Shown here piece after piece: positions 32,234-42,474 of a stretch of DNA of 44,288 nt (position 1 is its first letter; the number at the start of each line of letters is the position of its first letter). The notes beneath the pieces were generated by a model. It did not search any database, was not told where the DNA came from, and was given only the letters and a program-made list of their open reading frames with translations. Location of the stretch: assembly GCF_001662485.1 (NCBI RefSeq), contig NZ_JMTM01000009.1:1-44288 (forward strand), read 5' to 3'. The DNA is from Flavobacterium succinicans. Lineage in GTDB: Bacteria; Bacteroidota; Bacteroidia; Flavobacteriales; Flavobacteriaceae. The position numbers and the translations under genes are program-made.

Positions 32234-35200
32234 TTATTTAATTACTTTTTCGGTTTGAATAAGAATACCATTTGCATCATACATCGACAATAAATACATT
32301 CCATTTGGAAGATTTTGTGCATCGAATTCGATTTCTTCTTGCTCTGGAGAAGTAGTACTAATTTTTATACTTCGCCCTTGCATATCAGACAATTTTATTT
32401 GAGCAATGGTGTGCCCCTTGAACAATTTGACTTTTAATTTATTTATAAAAGGATTTGGATATATCTCTAGTACATTGTTTATTGTAGTCGTTTCTACAAG
32501 GGTCAACAATTGTGGTGATTTTCCGTTTCCAGTTACTGAGTCTGCATGAAAAGCAATACTCTCATTTACAACAAAACTTTGCTTGTTTTGTGCGTCTACA
32601 AATTCAAAACGGATGTTTTCGTTATTCTTTTGACCGTAAATAGTTACAAAATAAGTATTCTTTTTTGTTATTGGATTAAAAACAGGAGCCGCTTCGGCAC
32701 GTAATTCGGTACCTACATAAGCTCTCAATTTATTGCGAGTATCTTGATTGTCGCCTACTACTTCTGCAATTGCATTCATACTGTTTGCGTACTTAGTACT
32801 CGCAGGAATCTTAGTTACCATTTCCTCTTTTATTTTATTTCCAGAAGCGGTATAGCTTAGATTCGGATAGTAGAAATTACCCGCTTGAGCCGTTTTTAAC
32901 ATGTATCCTTCACCTGGACGTAAGTGCGTTAAGTCACCAATCCAACCAATATTTTGTGCATAAACCGCCAATGCAAATTGATTTTTTATGACATCTCCAT
33001 CTTTTACAGTTGCAAAACCAGCCAAGGCTTGATTAATAGGTGTATTTTTGAATCCTATAAAACCAATCCAATTCCAACCTTGAACAACATTTATTTTTAC
33101 TTGCTCACCTTTGAGTAATAATCCACTGTATTTAAGTTTATTTTCGTAACTCAAAAACACCTTGTATCCTCTACCGTTTTGAATAGAACCGCTTGTGGTA
33201 AGTGATCCCAACCATCCCTCTTGTTTATCAAAACTATCGACTGCATCGATACTACGAATTAAATCTCCGTTTTCTGCACGAAGGGTTTTTAACAAATCAT
33301 TGGTTTTAAACTGTTTTGATGGATTGTAGTTGAAATTAAGATGAGCCGAAATCCATGTCCATCCTTTAGACAACTCATACGTATGTTCTAAAACATCGAC
33401 TGCATTAAGCATCTCCGGCTTCATTGAAGTTCCTTTCACATCATTTGAAACAAAAACATAACTTGGAGTTACATCACGATGTACTTGTCCGTCGCTCGCA
33501 TTCCATATACGAAATTGTATAGCTTCGTTTGCAGTAGTATTACTGTAAACGCTAATAAAAGCTTGATAATTATCCAAAGCTGGAATGTATCTTAGTTTTG
33601 CAATACCACGACATTGATCCCCTACAAAAGCGGCAACTTGATCATTAGGGTCTCTAGAAACATCTCCATTAATATTCAATTGAGCAATAAAGTTCATAGA
33701 ATATTGATAATCCGAAGGCGTTACTTTCCAATCTTCGGGCAATGCCTTAGAAACATCCAAACTAAGATTCATAACCTCTGCAAAACCAAATTCGGTTTCT
33801 AAAAGAATGTCTTGAACATAATTTCCAATATTGACATCTTTGTCAACAATAAAAGTAACTGGTAAAGAGCTTTTTGGCCCAATGGTACCGCTACTTGGGT
33901 TTGCAGTAAGCCAAGAAGGTAAATTGGTAATATTATAATTAAATACTTTTCCTCCAGTATTCTCAATACGGTTAGTAAAAGTAAGTCCTTTACCAGTCTC
34001 TATTTGGAAATTTTTATCCGATTCTATCCAAATCACCTGGTTTTTATCTACATAAGCCGTCCAAGTAACAGGAGCTCTCATGATATTACCATTGAGATCC
34101 TGAACACCAGTGACGCTAATGTCTAAAATTACATTCTCTAAAACCTTGTCGGGATCAGCCGTCGTCAAAATAATTTTATCTTGATTGGCTGAGTAGCTAA
34201 AGTTTACTTTTCGAACTGGTCTAGGCAATTTTACCAAAGGAGTTTCTTGCATAAATGCAACACTTTCTTTGAGTTGAGCAGCCTGACCATTTTCCTTAAC
34301 CGCGGTATCTCCTGTAGCTGCTGAAGCGTTTGAAGCTTCTAACATTTCGATTCCCATGTTTGTTTTGTATTTATCAAAAGGCAAATACAAATCCAATCCC
34401 GCTTCGTCTCCACTGAGCATATATCGCATGTCGCGTTTGATTTGCAACGCATTACGGGCACCTTGCCAAATACGAACCTCGTCTAGCGCTCCCACAAAAT
34501 GTTGATCTTGCTTGGTGTTTCCGAAAATATCGTTCCAACCCATGGCGCCTAAGTGTAAGGCTGCACCACCAAAACCAGAGAATCCTATCGCTTGAGTTTC
34601 GGTAGTATTTTGTTGTTTTCCATCGACAAAACAAACCGTATTGGTTAATCGATCAACTACTAAAGCAAAATGATGCCATTGGTTGTCAAAAAAGTTGGTT
34701 GTCGTGGCTTTAAATTGTTTGTTATTGTTCCAAACTTCTAATAAACCAGAGCTACCTGCTCGAATAGACCAACCATTTTTGTTTAAATCCTGATCGTCCC
34801 CTCTACCATTTGATAGTAAAGTAGCATTGGTTGTATTATTTCCTTTAAACCAAAACTCGATACTAAAATTCGACACATCCAAATAGGCAGGCGAATTAAT
34901 AATTGCTTTGGTATTGGCAGTTGTACTTAGAGCATTCCCTTTTAGGGCCACTTGCCAAGTACCCGATACAATTTGAGCATGACGTTCTCTAGCGATATCT
35001 TGTACTAATGTTCCTTCTGACTCTTCCATTGGCCAGTTACCTAACAATCCTGGCTCATTGCTTTTTAGTCGTTTTGTAGCCACTACATTTACTTCTGCTT
35101 CTGTGAGTGCTTTGCCCCAAAAACGCAACTCATGCATATTCCCTTTAAAAGAAGGACTTTGCGCTAATGCATCTTTACCGACAAAAATAGCACCGATTGC

Positions 35201-38200
35201 TTCGTAATTTGGAGTGTAGTTTTGCTTAATAGCATCTAGTACGCCGTTGATATACAATTTTGCTTCCTGATTATTAGCATCGTACGCATACGCATAATGT
35301 ACCCACGAATCATCAGCTGGAATTGATTTAGTCGAATTAAATTTTACTCCAGCTAAAGTAACTTCAAACTTATTGGCCGAATTAAATCCTGCACCAAAAG
35401 ATTGAGCCGCTGTTGCTCCTTGAGAAAGCAAAGTTTCGGCACCGGAGTTCTTACGTTTGGCATAAAAATCAAACGAGAACGAACGACGATTCAATTGAAC
35501 TCCGACTGGGATTTTCATATAATCATTCGCGCCATTAAAATATACACTCGCTGGGTGTCTTAGTTCTCCACCTTGAATTACACCTCGAATATCGAAATTG
35601 TATGGATTCAATAAACCTGCATTGATAGGCTCGTTAAACTGTATCATTATTTCGTCTCCCGAAGATAAAACTCCGTCTGCAGGTTGTGGTGCACCAAAAG
35701 AACTCGGATTTACTCTATCTACAATTCCAGAAATCGTAGGAGAAGTATAGACAACATCTTGAGATTCGCCTTGACATATACTCTGAATGCGCACATCATA
35801 CAAATCATCCGTTAACTTAGACACGTCCCAATTGTAGATAAAGTCATTACCACCTTGTTCGGTCAATAAAGGTGCTTTTCGCAACACTTCTTCTGGGCCT
35901 GCATTGGCACGGGCTTCGTCATTGCGATAAAAGGTTTCTAGAAGCTTCCAATTAGACTCTGATTCGCTCGCACGTTTGTACTGAATTTTAATTCCTTTGA
36001 AGCCTTGGTAATTTACATCATAATCTCCCACTTTTATAGGCAATCTATTTTTGCTATCATAATTTACAGTCCAGTTATTGCCTGGACTTACAATAGTTGC
36101 TTCGGAACAAACAGGAATGTATTCAATATCTAAAGTAATTTCCTTGTGGATAGTTTCATCGCATGTCGATTCAAAAACCAAAGTCAATCCTTCGTATTTG
36201 TATTCTTTTGGGCCTCTTAAAACGGTCAAAGTTTGACGAATTTTTTGCCCAAAAGGGATCGAAATTTCTACAGGTCTTACCAAGGTTTCCCCATTAAGTA
36301 ATACCACCAAACCATCAGGATTTGATGCAGGATCAACAGACATTTGATAAGTAATCTCTTGATCTGTAGATGAAGGAATTAGCTCAGTTTCGTTACGCAA
36401 TTCTAAATCAAAAATCGCCGCTTTGCTAGAAGGGACATTTACCCTATTGGCTTTGTCGTTTCCATCTACTAATATTCCAGGTTTTTCAATCTGAACAGTA
36501 CGTTTTCCTAACAACGGTTTTTGTTCGTTTTTAAAGGCCTCGAGCAATTGAGCGTAAATTGCTTTTTTCTCTCCTAAAACTTTACTTATGTCTTCAATCT
36601 CCTTGTCACGAGCTATAATATCCGCTTTTAGTTTTTTTATTTTAGCTTCCTGAATTGGAACAGCAATACATGCAGCAACAGCTAGTGGATTACCCGTTGC
36701 GAGAGTACCACAAAGTACAGATGAAGCAATCAAACCATCTTCAGCAACCTTCAATTCATCATCAACACCTGCATAATTTTCTTTGATCGATTTTATTTTA
36801 TCGACTAGTAGAGCAGGAAAATGATCTAACCAGTATTGCAAATAATAAGGATGTTCTTTGGTTACTTCTAGCTCTTTTTCTCTTTCGAAAGGACAAGAAG
36901 TTTGCCCAGATACGATTTGAAATATCGGACCGTCACTTCCTTTTCCGTCATAAATGTTCATACTGTACACATTATACTTATCGTTGTCCTGAATGGTATA
37001 AGAGGTAGTAACAGTGCTGATCTTGCCATCGTTTGTGCTATCCCCAAAAGTTTTATCACCACCACCGTGAAGATTAAAACTTGGACCAACCAATGTTCCG
37101 GTACCAAGCAAGAATTTTCCTTCAGTATCTAAAGAAGCACCCGCCATCAGTTCAGTAGAAGAAACTGTAATTTCGGTAGTTTCAGTAGTCGAAGTATTAG
37201 AATAAGCAATTCCGGAACTTATAGAAATGTTCTTTTGTTTGGGTTTGTTTTCTGAAATAGCAGTAAATTTTTGAATTTCATTGTTCATCAAAATTTCTTC
37301 CCAAGCTCTAATTTGATTATTGTACCAACGTACTTTATCCTGAATGATACCATTTATTTTAGGTGCCAATGCTCGCTTAAATTCATAACTTGCTCCTTTG
37401 TCATCTTCAATATCATCTTTTGTATAATCATTAAAATTCCTTCCTTTTAAACGAGGATCATCATTATTAACTCCGTACAATGTGTCTTTCGCACCTAATT
37501 TTGTAACATACAAATTGGCTTGATCTATAAAGAGACTGTTTCTAATGGCTTTCAATTTTGGAATCAAATCGGTTTTGATATGATCTTCAGAATACAACAA
37601 TAGCGTTTCTCCTTTTTCTTTCTGGTAATAGGTTTCAGCTTTATTTAGTATATATTCTTGTCCATCCTCGCTTTTTACTTTAGGTCCTACACAGCCAATA
37701 CATTTACTGGCAAGAATAAACTTTACATTATTGGCACGACCAATTTCTATGTTCTTAGAATCGGCAATGAAAAAATCTCCTTTATCAAAAGCATCAGCCG
37801 CTGTAATGGTCAGACTTTGAGTTGTTGTTGTTGCTTTTGCATTTGTTTTTTCGTTACCTAGATATCTAGAACCGTAAGTTGTAGCCATTACTTGCCCATC
37901 TGTTTTAGCTAGTTTTGTACCGGTTACTGGCACTTCCGCTTCAAATTCCCAAGCCAGTCCAACACCAAAACTCCAATCGCCACCAGCCTGTGTGCTACTG
38001 GTTGATTCTTTGGTAATGGTACTCCCCTTCTCTAATGTAACACTACTACCACTTCCGGGTGGAATCCTAAGTGTAGTGGTTATAGAAGCAGGTGCTTCGG
38101 TTATAAAATCGGTGCCTGGCATTTTTGATCCACCAAGGACGTATGCTTTATATCCTTTGGAAGCATTGTTTGGGTCTGGCCAATACACGGTGTAATCCCC

Positions 38201-41200
38201 TGTTTTTAGCGCAATAGCCATTGATTTTACAAAAGAATCATCAGCACCAGAACCTTGAACAAGATCGGGGTCTCCTCCTATAAAATTATACTTTACACTA
38301 CCCTCATTTTGCAAACTAAACTGATGGGTATTCCCGAAAAGATCAACCCAGTTATCATCGGCCTTTTGATACGCTGCTGTTGATCCTGCATCGGCTTTGG
38401 CACTTATGTTATTGCTTACCGTAACTTGACCATCTAAAACAGGTACTTGATCGGTAGCTGGGTTTTTTATTGGTTTGGTACCATAATACTCATATTTTTC
38501 TACCGCTTTAATACTCACTTGATACTCTTTTCCTTGTAAAAAAGCAGGATAAGGCAATGCTTTGGTTGGCAAAAGAATGTCTTTAGACAACTCTTTATCA
38601 AATATTTTTACTGTGGTTTCTCCAACAACTGTTTTTTCGGTAATTACGTTTCCGCTAGCATCTACTTCGGCAGAGTTGGGCAAATAATCTCTCGAAATAT
38701 GGTTTTGCACCACCATAGTAGGAGTACTTCTATAGATCAAACGTTTTTCAGCGTTATAGTTTACCTTTTTAACAACATAATCTCCAGAAATCAAAACAGG
38801 TTCCTGCTCTTCAATTCCTTTATACGCAGCAGCATCATCTAGTTTTATCGCTGCTATATCTTTGGATAAAAATAAAATTTTATCATCGGCAGGGTTTGCT
38901 TCGTCTCCTATATAAGATACGTCTGAGAATTCGTATTCGTTGGGAGGTAATTGAATTACAAACTCTCCCGTTTCTGGATCTGTTTTTACCGAGCGCTTAA
39001 TGCGGGTATCTTTGGAAGTTAGCGTAAAATAAGTGGCTCCAATGTTATTGATCCGCTGAACATCCATTTTTAATTTTCCTTTGTATGCAGAAAATCCTAA
39101 CTTTTTGTTGGCCTGAACCAATCCTCCTACAACACAACCAGTAAAAGTGTGTTTGGTGTTGTCTAAAACTTCTATTCCAGACAAGATATCTTGATAATCA
39201 TAAGTGCCCGTTGCTGGGAATTTATTACTTACAAAGGTATGTCCGTCTTTTCTAAATTCTAAAAAGTGTTTCCCGATAGGCACAACAACTTCAAATTGTC
39301 CAAATTCATTAGAAACAATTGGCAGTCCGTTTTTAGTTAATTGTTGTGTTCCGTTTAACCAAATAGAAACTCCTTTAGATCCTGAACTCTGAAAATGTGT
39401 TGGGTCATTCTCCTTATCATCAAAATTAAATCGTATCGTTCCGGTTACCTTAAACGAAGACTGATCGATAAAATCAATATTATTTTCGACGCTTCTTCCT
39501 TCGCCTAAAAACAAGACACGGTTTGATGGCGAAAACGAATGGATGGCTCCGCTAAGGGTCATGGTAGGAGTGATACTAAAATTTTCTCCTGCATTTTCGT
39601 ATGAAATTCCTTCAATGACATAATTACCGTTGCTATCGGTAAATCCAGCAAAGCCCAATTGTTCTCTCGAAGGCACTTCCTTACTCCATGTTGCTCCCAT
39701 TAAGTCACCGTCAATCTTGTTGTACACACCACCTTCTTTGGAGGCGTCAAATACAAAAGGACCAACACCTTCGTCAAAACGCCAGTTTCCAACAATGTTT
39801 GGAGTCTCTGCTCGTATCAATCTACTGTAATCACGTTCTACATCCTCAGGTGTTAATGCTGCTTTATAAATGCGAAATTCATCTAGCAAACCATTATAAA
39901 AATTTCCAGCGCCTGTGCTTCCTAAATAAATAGGATTGGTAACATTGGCTGCCAAAGATCCGTTGGCATTAACAGATTTGTCTAGTTTTCCGTTAATGTA
40001 CAATATCAATTTACTATTGTTATAAGTAGCAAAAATATTAGAATAAGTCCCCTCGGTCAGCTTTGCTTTTGAGGTTATCGAAGTCCCAGCAATAGTAACC
40101 ACGACTCTATCATTATTTAAGGCTACTTCAAAAACACCTGCTTGGCTTGCTAAAACTTGTTTCGAAGTCCAAGCTTTTGGTTTTGCCCATATCGAAACCG
40201 ACATCCCAGTGGTGTTATAAGCAATAGTTTTTTGGTCCGGATTAATTATTACGCTTTGATTCACTCCATCAAAAGACAACGCATTACCAGTTACCATTCC
40301 GTCTTTCTCGGCAACTACTTTTACATTAGGTACTTCAATACCTCCTGCATAATTAATATTTCCCGTTACAATTGCTGATGGCAATCTAAAACCAACACCC
40401 ACCGCTAAACCTTGTAGGCCTTGCAATTGAGTGTATGGAATTCCAGTAACCTTACTGATATCATAACTAGATATTTTTTCTAACCCACAATCTGCAGAAG
40501 CAACCACATAATACTCATAAAGTGTTTGCGCAACTGCTTTGTTATCAGACCAAGTGCGAGTATTTTTGTCCACCGTTGCTTGCAACTCTGGAGCAATCGT
40601 ACTATTCAAGGCACGACGAAAAATTTTATAACTGCCTACAAAATCAGCATTCTCATTGGTCTTCCAATCTAATTGCACTAAATTGCCAAAATACCCTTTT
40701 GAAGTTTCTAAGTTATTGGCTAGAAAAACCCTGGAAAGATCAATATTAGTAATACTCAATTTATCTGAAGCATTTGCTTGAACAAAAACCGTAGCAGCAG
40801 ACGATTTGCAACTGTTAACCGCAATTATCTTGTACGAATAGGATTCGCAAGTACTCACTTCTTTGTCAGTGTAGGTCAGCAAATACCCATCGCTTCCTGC
40901 TACTTGATTTTTAATCTGCCCTTCATAAAAATCACCTATTGGCAATTCGATAGTTGTTTCTGTACCCTTTTTTAAATCTTTTCTAAGAATCTTATATTTT
41001 TGACTAGTTGCATTGAGATAATCATCCGAAACCCATAGTGGTTCATTCCAAGATAATTTTACCCCAGATTCTGCACCCGTAACCATAACCATGTTTGCAT
41101 TTTTAGGAGCTACAGGACTCGCAGGAGATATTCCCATTACCGCTTCTTCAGACTTTGCACCTTCTCCAGGACACTTGCCTCCTTTGGCAGCTATTTTGAA

Positions 41201-42223
41201 ATAATATTTTTGCCCACGAGTAAGTCCCGTTACAGTATAAGATCGTTTAGATCCCGAAATAGCATCTGGCATAGCGGTAAAAACACCCGTAGGACTAGTA
41301 GATCTATAAAGCACAAAATTAGTTGGACTTGATTGAGACCACTGCCATCTTAAATCAACCGAACCATCACATTTAGTAGTACTCGCCTGCAAATCGGCAG
41401 GAATTGGCAATGGATCAAAGGAAGATCCATCAATTTCATTACTACCAATTAATTCATTTTTCCAGTACAATTCTACTGTTGCACTTGTACTTCCAGTAAC
41501 CCCTTTTATACTATAAGAAGTCGCATCAGCTCTTAAATCAGTAATTTTTACCCCCTCTCTTTTAACTTGATAAGTAAAATCGCTCGAAGACAAAGTTGGA
41601 TCTATTGTTATTTTTTTCCAAGCTAGATTTACAGCATCACAACCTTGAGTTACCCTTACATCCGGCATATTAGGCAAAACAGCAGTTGTGAGTTGGGCAT
41701 TTAACGATTGTCTTGGATCTCCTATATCTGTTTGAGCTGAACCCGATAACGTGATGGGTCCAGTAAGAAATTCGGCAGGAAGCGGAAATGTAATGTATAG
41801 AATACCGTTGTTATTATGTTCATATATGAAGTTCTGATAGGAATAATTATAAGATGTAGCAATATCCCACTTCGTCCTAGCTGAATTTAAACAGCTATCA
41901 TCGGCATTAGTAAGTCTAAAAAAACCTCCTCCATTGGTAATCTTGAAAATTTGCTTACCAGCCAATTCTACTACTAAATCAAGTACTATATCATCTCCAG
42001 TATCACAATCAACATCCGCAAGTATTGCTGTAAAATAGAGATTACTACCTACTATTTTTGCGTCCCACAGCTGCCCCCTTGGGTATTCTCCTCCAATTTC
42101 TAACCTCCCAAGTCTTATATGATGGGATTCTTGTGCAGTACTTAATAAAGTTGTTAAAAATAAGACTAAACATGTTAAAATCTTTAGTTTTACATAAAAA
42201 GTAAATTGTAGTTTTTTTCTCAT
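32234..42223 (-). CDS. Giant (3329-residue) secreted multidomain adhesin-like protein with T9SS type A sorting domain
   Basis: The start is the ATG at 42223; the longer frame begins at a TTG that lies in the -7 box (42242-42249). Signal peptide 1-31. FN3-like modules with Cys-containing W/Y patterns cover about 190-600. A first LamG/jellyroll domain lies at about 644-851 and a carboxypeptidase-regulatory-like beta region at about 860-1000. A central part at about 1000-2100, not assigned, includes a helical coiled coil at about 1848-1908. Then follow a Big_5-like segment, LamG 2 (about 2223-2398), LamG 3 (about 2428-2615), a BACON-like domain near 2740-2820, and the W-K-V-T-P-S-D-Y domain (about 2828-2945). 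Two tandem G-W-x-W-I modules (about 2948-3110), a second copy of the W-x-V-like domain (about 3138-3245), and the type A sorting domain (3249-3329, Y-P-N-P-F, ending L-S-M-Y-D-A-N-G) complete it. It is a T9SS-exported surface protein, probably binding carbohydrate. Confidence 0.85.
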   Translation of the reverse strand: MRKKLQFTFYVKLKILTCLVLFLTTLLSTAQESHHIRLGRLEIGGEYPRGQLWDAKIVGSNLYFTAILADVDCDTGDDIVLDLVVELAGKQIFKITNGGGFFRLTNADDSCLNSARTKWDIATSYNYSYQNFIYEHNNNGILYITFPLPAEFLTGPITLSGSAQTDIGDPRQSLNAQLTTAVLPNMPDVRVTQGCDAVNLAWKKITIDPTLSSSDFTYQVKREGVKITDLRADATSYSIKGVTGSTSATVELYWKNELIGSNEIDGSSFDPLPIPADLQASTTKCDGSVDLRWQWSQSSPTNFVLYRSTSPTGVFTAMPDAISGSKRSYTVTGLTRGQKYYFKIAAKGGKCPGEGAKSEEAVMGISPASPVAPKNANMVMVTGAESGVKLSWNEPLWVSDDYLNATSQKYKILRKDLKKGTETTIELPIGDFYEGQIKNQVAGSDGYLLTYTDKEVSTCESYSYKIIAVNSCKSSAATVFVQANASDKLSITNIDLSRVFLANNLETSKGYFGNLVQLDWKTNENADFVGSYKIFRRALNSTIAPELQATVDKNTRTWSDNKAVAQTLYEYYVVASADCGLEKISSYDISKVTGIPYTQLQGLQGLAVGVGFRLPSAIVTGNINYAGGIEVPNVKVVAEKDGMVTGNALSFDGVNQSVIINPDQKTIAYNTTGMSVSIWAKPKAWTSKQVLASQAGVFEVALNNDRVVVTIAGTSITSKAKLTEGTYSNIFATYNNSKLILYINGKLDKSVNANGSLAANVTNPIYLGSTGAGNFYNGLLDEFRIYKAALTPEDVERDYSRLIRAETPNIVGNWRFDEGVGPFVFDASKEGGVYNKIDGDLMGATWSKEVPSREQLGFAGFTDSNGNYVIEGISYENAGENFSITPTMTLSGAIHSFSPSNRVLFLGEGRSVENNIDFIDQSSFKVTGTIRFNFDDKENDPTHFQSSGSKGVSIWLNGTQQLTKNGLPIVSNEFGQFEVVVPIGKHFLEFRKDGHTFVSNKFPATGTYDYQDILSGIEVLDNTKHTFTGCVVGGLVQANKKLGFSAYKGKLKMDVQRINNIGATYFTLTSKDTRIKRSVKTDPETGEFVIQLPPNEYEFSDVSYIGDEANPADDKILFLSKDIAAIKLDDAAAYKGIEEQEPVLISGDYVVKKVNYNAEKRLIYRSTPTMVVQNHISRDYLPNSAEVDASGNVITEKTVVGETTVKIFDKELSKDILLPTKALPYPAFLQGKEYQVSIKAVEKYEYYGTKPIKNPATDQVPVLDGQVTVSNNISAKADAGSTAAYQKADDNWVDLFGNTHQFSLQNEGSVKYNFIGGDPDLVQGSGADDSFVKSMAIALKTGDYTVYWPDPNNASKGYKAYVLGGSKMPGTDFITEAPASITTTLRIPPGSGSSVTLEKGSTITKESTSSTQAGGDWSFGVGLAWEFEAEVPVTGTKLAKTDGQVMATTYGSRYLGNEKTNAKATTTTQSLTITAADAFDKGDFFIADSKNIEIGRANNVKFILASKCIGCVGPKVKSEDGQEYILNKAETYYQKEKGETLLLYSEDHIKTDLIPKLKAIRNSLFIDQANLYVTKLGAKDTLYGVNNDDPRLKGRNFNDYTKDDIEDDKGASYEFKRALAPKINGIIQDKVRWYNNQIRAWEEILMNNEIQKFTAISENKPKQKNISISSGIAYSNTSTTETTEITVSSTELMAGASLDTEGKFLLGTGTLVGPSFNLHGGGDKTFGDSTNDGKISTVTTSYTIQDNDKYNVYSMNIYDGKGSDGPIFQIVSGQTSCPFEREKELEVTKEHPYYLQYWLDHFPALLVDKIKSIKENYAGVDDELKVAEDGLIASSVLCGTLATGNPLAVAACIAVPIQEAKIKKLKADIIARDKEIEDISKVLGEKKAIYAQLLEAFKNEQKPLLGKRTVQIEKPGILVDGNDKANRVNVPSSKAAIFDLELRNETELIPSSTDQEITYQMSVDPASNPDGLVVLLNGETLVRPVEISIPFGQKIRQTLTVLRGPKEYKYEGLTLVFESTCDETIHKEITLDIEYIPVCSEATIVSPGNNWTVNYDSKNRLPIKVGDYDVNYQGFKGIKIQYKRASESESNWKLLETFYRNDEARANAGPEEVLRKAPLLTEQGGNDFIYNWDVSKLTDDLYDVRIQSICQGESQDVVYTSPTISGIVDRVNPSSFGAPQPADGVLSSGDEIMIQFNEPINAGLLNPYNFDIRGVIQGGELRHPASVYFNGANDYMKIPVGVQLNRRSFSFDFYAKRKNSGAETLLSQGATAAQSFGAGFNSANKFEVTLAGVKFNSTKSIPADDSWVHYAYAYDANNQEAKLYINGVLDAIKQNYTPNYEAIGAIFVGKDALAQSPSFKGNMHELRFWGKALTEAEVNVVATKRLKSNEPGLLGNWPMEESEGTLVQDIARERHAQIVSGTWQVALKGNALSTTANTKAIINSPAYLDVSNFSIEFWFKGNNTTNATLLSNGRGDDQDLNKNGWSIRAGSSGLLEVWNNNKQFKATTTNFFDNQWHHFALVVDRLTNTVCFVDGKQQNTTETQAIGFSGFGGAALHLGAMGWNDIFGNTKQDQHFVGALDEVRIWQGARNALQIKRDMRYMLSGDEAGLDLYLPFDKYKTNMGIEMLEASNASAATGDTAVKENGQAAQLKESVAFMQETPLVKLPRPVRKVNFSYSANQDKIILTTADPDKVLENVILDISVTGVQDLNGNIMRAPVTWTAYVDKNQVIWIESDKNFQIETGKGLTFTNRIENTGGKVFNYNITNLPSWLTANPSSGTIGPKSSLPVTFIVDKDVNIGNYVQDILLETEFGFAEVMNLSLDVSKALPEDWKVTPSDYQYSMNFIAQLNINGDVSRDPNDQVAAFVGDQCRGIAKLRYIPALDNYQAFISVYSNTTANEAIQFRIWNASDGQVHRDVTPSYVFVSNDVKGTSMKPEMLNAVDVLEHTYELSKGWTWISAHLNFNYNPSKQFKTNDLLKTLRAENGDLIRSIDAVDSFDKQEGWLGSLTTSGSIQNGRGYKVFLSYENKLKYSGLLLKGEQVKINVVQGWNWIGFIGFKNTPINQALAGFATVKDGDVIKNQFALAVYAQNIGWIGDLTHLRPGEGYMLKTAQAGNFYYPNLSYTASGNKIKEEMVTKIPASTKYANSMNAIAEVVGDNQDTRNKLRAYVGTELRAEAAPVFNPITKKNTYFVTIYGQKNNENIRFEFVDAQNKQSFVVNESIAFHADSVTGNGKSPQLLTLVETTTINNVLEIYPNPFINKLKVKLFKGHTIAQIKLSDMQGRSIKISTTSPEQEEIEFDAQNLPNGMYLLSMYDANGILIQTEKVIK

Positions 42224-42241
42224 AAGTTTATATTTGTTATG

Positions 42242-42249
42242 CAAACTTA
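42242..42249 (-). promoter_or_regulatory. -7 box of the giant-protein gene
   Basis: Minus strand TAAGTTTG, matching TAnnTTTG. Transcription should start near 42236, so the TTG at 42244 cannot be the start codon and the ATG at 42223 is used. Confidence 0.5.
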
Positions 42250-42474
42250 ATTACAAAAATTCAACAAAACAGCATTTTATCGATAATTAATGCATTTAAT
42301 CCTCATATTAAAACGAATAGACCATAATTTGTAATACAAATCTTGTTATTTACAATTTTGTTTTTCATACGAATTCCTTTGTTATTTTATAAAAATCTTG
42401 ATTTTATTTCTCTTTTTAATAAATCAAGTTATTCACATAAAAAACACTTATATTTTTAGTACATATAACCATAT

